A stretch of 33,484 bases of DNA. Origin: JBARRO01 sp049644265 (GTDB taxonomy: Bacteria; Bacteroidota; Ignavibacteria; UBA10030). The translations under genes and the position numbers were made by a program. The stretch lies in NCBI GenBank assembly GCA_049644265.1, contig JBARRO010000267.1, positions 1-33,484 on the forward strand, read 5' to 3'. The notes under the pieces are model-generated. The model saw only the letters and a program-made list of their open reading frames with translations. It did no database searches and was not told the origin of the DNA. This document shows, piece after piece, positions 32,571 through 33,484 of the stretch. The number at the start of each line of letters is the position of its first letter. The first letter of the stretch is position 1.

Positions 32571-33484
32571 CTAAGCAGTTTGTTTTCGACGCCAGATGAA
32601 GAAGACGGGGATTCCGAGCAGCACGATCCCGAGTCCCGGCCACGTATACTGCGGTTTGAAGATGAGCAGATCGATGGCAATGGCAGAGGCCACAATCACG
32701 TATAGTGCGGGCATGACGGGATATCCGAACGCTTTGTACGGCCGCGGCGCAAGAGGACGCTTTTTCCGCAACACGAAAATTCCAACAACCGTAAGGATGT
32801 AGAAGATCAAAACCGCAAAGATGACATAATCGAGGAGATCCCCGTACGTCCCCGAAAGACAAAGGACACTCGCCCAAATGCTCTGCGCAACCAGAGCCCA
32901 ACCCGGAACAGAGTGTTCGTTGAGACTGCCCGCTTTCTTGAAGAACAATCCGTCCTTCGACATAGCGTAATACACTCTCGCGCCCGCAAGAATGAGTCCG
33001 TTATTGCAGCCGAAAGTCGAAATCATGATCAGCACCGCCATGATCGTCGCCGAAGCACCGCCGAAAATCTCCGATGCAGCCGCCGTGCCCACCCGGTCTG
33101 AAGTCGCAAATTGAATGCCGCGGGCAAGCTCGTTGCCCCCGTCGGGCAATCCAACGACGGGCAGAAGAAGGATATACGCAACGTTCGCAAGCACGTAGAT
33201 AAGCGTCACAAGGATGGTTCCAAAAGCCATGGCCCGCGCGACGTTTCTTTCCGGGTTGATGACCTCGCTTGCGGTAAATGCGATATTATGCCACGAGTCG
33301 CTGGCAAAGAGGGATCCCACCATGGCAGTCCCAAGAGCCGCCATCAACATCCAGCCGCTCAGCACCTCGACGGAAACAACTTTTCCGTCCGCCATATGTG
33401 TCCACGTCGTTTGCCAGAATCCTTCCATGTTCTTTGCAATGACGTCGGCATTTTTTGTGATGAGAAATCCGAGCAGGATGAGTC
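32571..33484 (-). CDS. APC-family amino acid permease (5' partial)
   Basis: The frame is open to the window edge, so the N-terminus is missing; 303 residues remain. Visible are about eight membrane helices with APC/LAT-like features: SLFASDSWHNIAFTASEVINPERNVARAMAFGTILVTLIYVLANVAYI, ARVYYAMSKDGLFFKKAGSLNEHSVPGWALVAQSIWASVL, and the closing RPLAPRPYKAFGYPVMPALYVIVASAIAIDLL. It exchanges or imports an amino acid across the inner membrane. It lies 7 bases before the DAACS symporter, so two organic/amino-acid carriers are likely co-transcribed. ATG 33428 is internal, not the start. Confidence 0.92.
   Translation of the reverse strand, partial: LILLGFLITKNADVIAKNMEGFWQTTWTHMADGKVVSVEVLSGWMLMAALGTAMVGSLFASDSWHNIAFTASEVINPERNVARAMAFGTILVTLIYVLANVAYILLLPVVGLPDGGNELARGIQFATSDRVGTAAASEIFGGASATIMAVLIMISTFGCNNGLILAGARVYYAMSKDGLFFKKAGSLNEHSVPGWALVAQSIWASVLCLSGTYGDLLDYVIFAVLIFYILTVVGIFVLRKKRPLAPRPYKAFGYPVMPALYVIVASAIAIDLLIFKPQYTWPGLGIVLLGIPVFFIWRRKQTA

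Noticed and set aside
1..33484. CRISPR arrays, tRNA, rRNA or tmRNA genes
   Set aside because: No regularly spaced direct repeats and no tRNA-like cloverleaf or rRNA core sequence was seen on either strand.

Overview
The window looks like a chromosomal segment from a Bacteroidota/Ignavibacteriota-type bacterium (Ignavibacteria, Kapabacteria or Kryptonia-like). The main evidence is a protein ending in a type IX secretion C-terminal sorting domain with the Ignavibacteria-style 'LGQNFPNPFNPST' opening. The meso-diaminopimelate genes, outer-membrane barrel proteins, an archaemetzincin, and many short palindromic or word-like intergenic repeats fit the same group. This assignment is an inference; no rRNA or tRNA gene lies in the window.

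Layout. (1) 1-6935, plus strand: the end of a RodZ-like HTH membrane protein, NAD-dependent DNA ligase (ligA), an outer-membrane barrel protein, an unrecognised protein, a STAS anti-anti-sigma factor, a sodium:solute symporter and a Xer-type recombinase. (2) 6936-9711, mostly minus: an accessory strip with a decayed T9SS-exported BNR-repeat protein (stop plus frameshift), a DUF559 nuclease-like protein and an archaemetzincin. It is punctuated by three copies of a palindromic element that supplies the last codons and stop of two genes. (3) 9715-16537, minus: an apparent operon coding for a membrane-anchored GcvH-like protein, a HybA-like 4x[4Fe-4S] protein, a HybB/NrfD quinone-reactive membrane subunit, a second GcvH-like protein with a Cys cluster, a histidine kinase with two c-type-heme motifs in its sensor domain, and a sigma-54 activator. 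A candidate sigma-54 promoter precedes the first gene. No catalytic subunit is present. (4) 17029-24827, plus: a MarR regulator with a clear terminator, an M50 site-2-type protease overlapping a DUF1611/DgcN-like gene, lysA, asd, a CusF-SCO1 fusion, and a bifunctional homocysteine methyltransferase/methylene-THF reductase. (5) 25034-26224: a secreted YCII-like protein and a convergent outer-membrane protein, separated by two matched perfect palindromes. (6) 26462-30777, minus: an AT-richer type III restriction-modification system (mod-res). Its mod ribosome-binding site lies inside a hairpin, and upstream is a strongly structured non-coding segment. (7) 31202-33484, minus: a dicarboxylate/amino-acid:cation symporter and a partial APC permease.

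The most interesting signals are the heme-sensor/sigma-54/HybAB/GcvH-like electron-transfer module without a catalytic subunit, the structured RNA-like region upstream of mod, and the family of palindromic elements that end genes.
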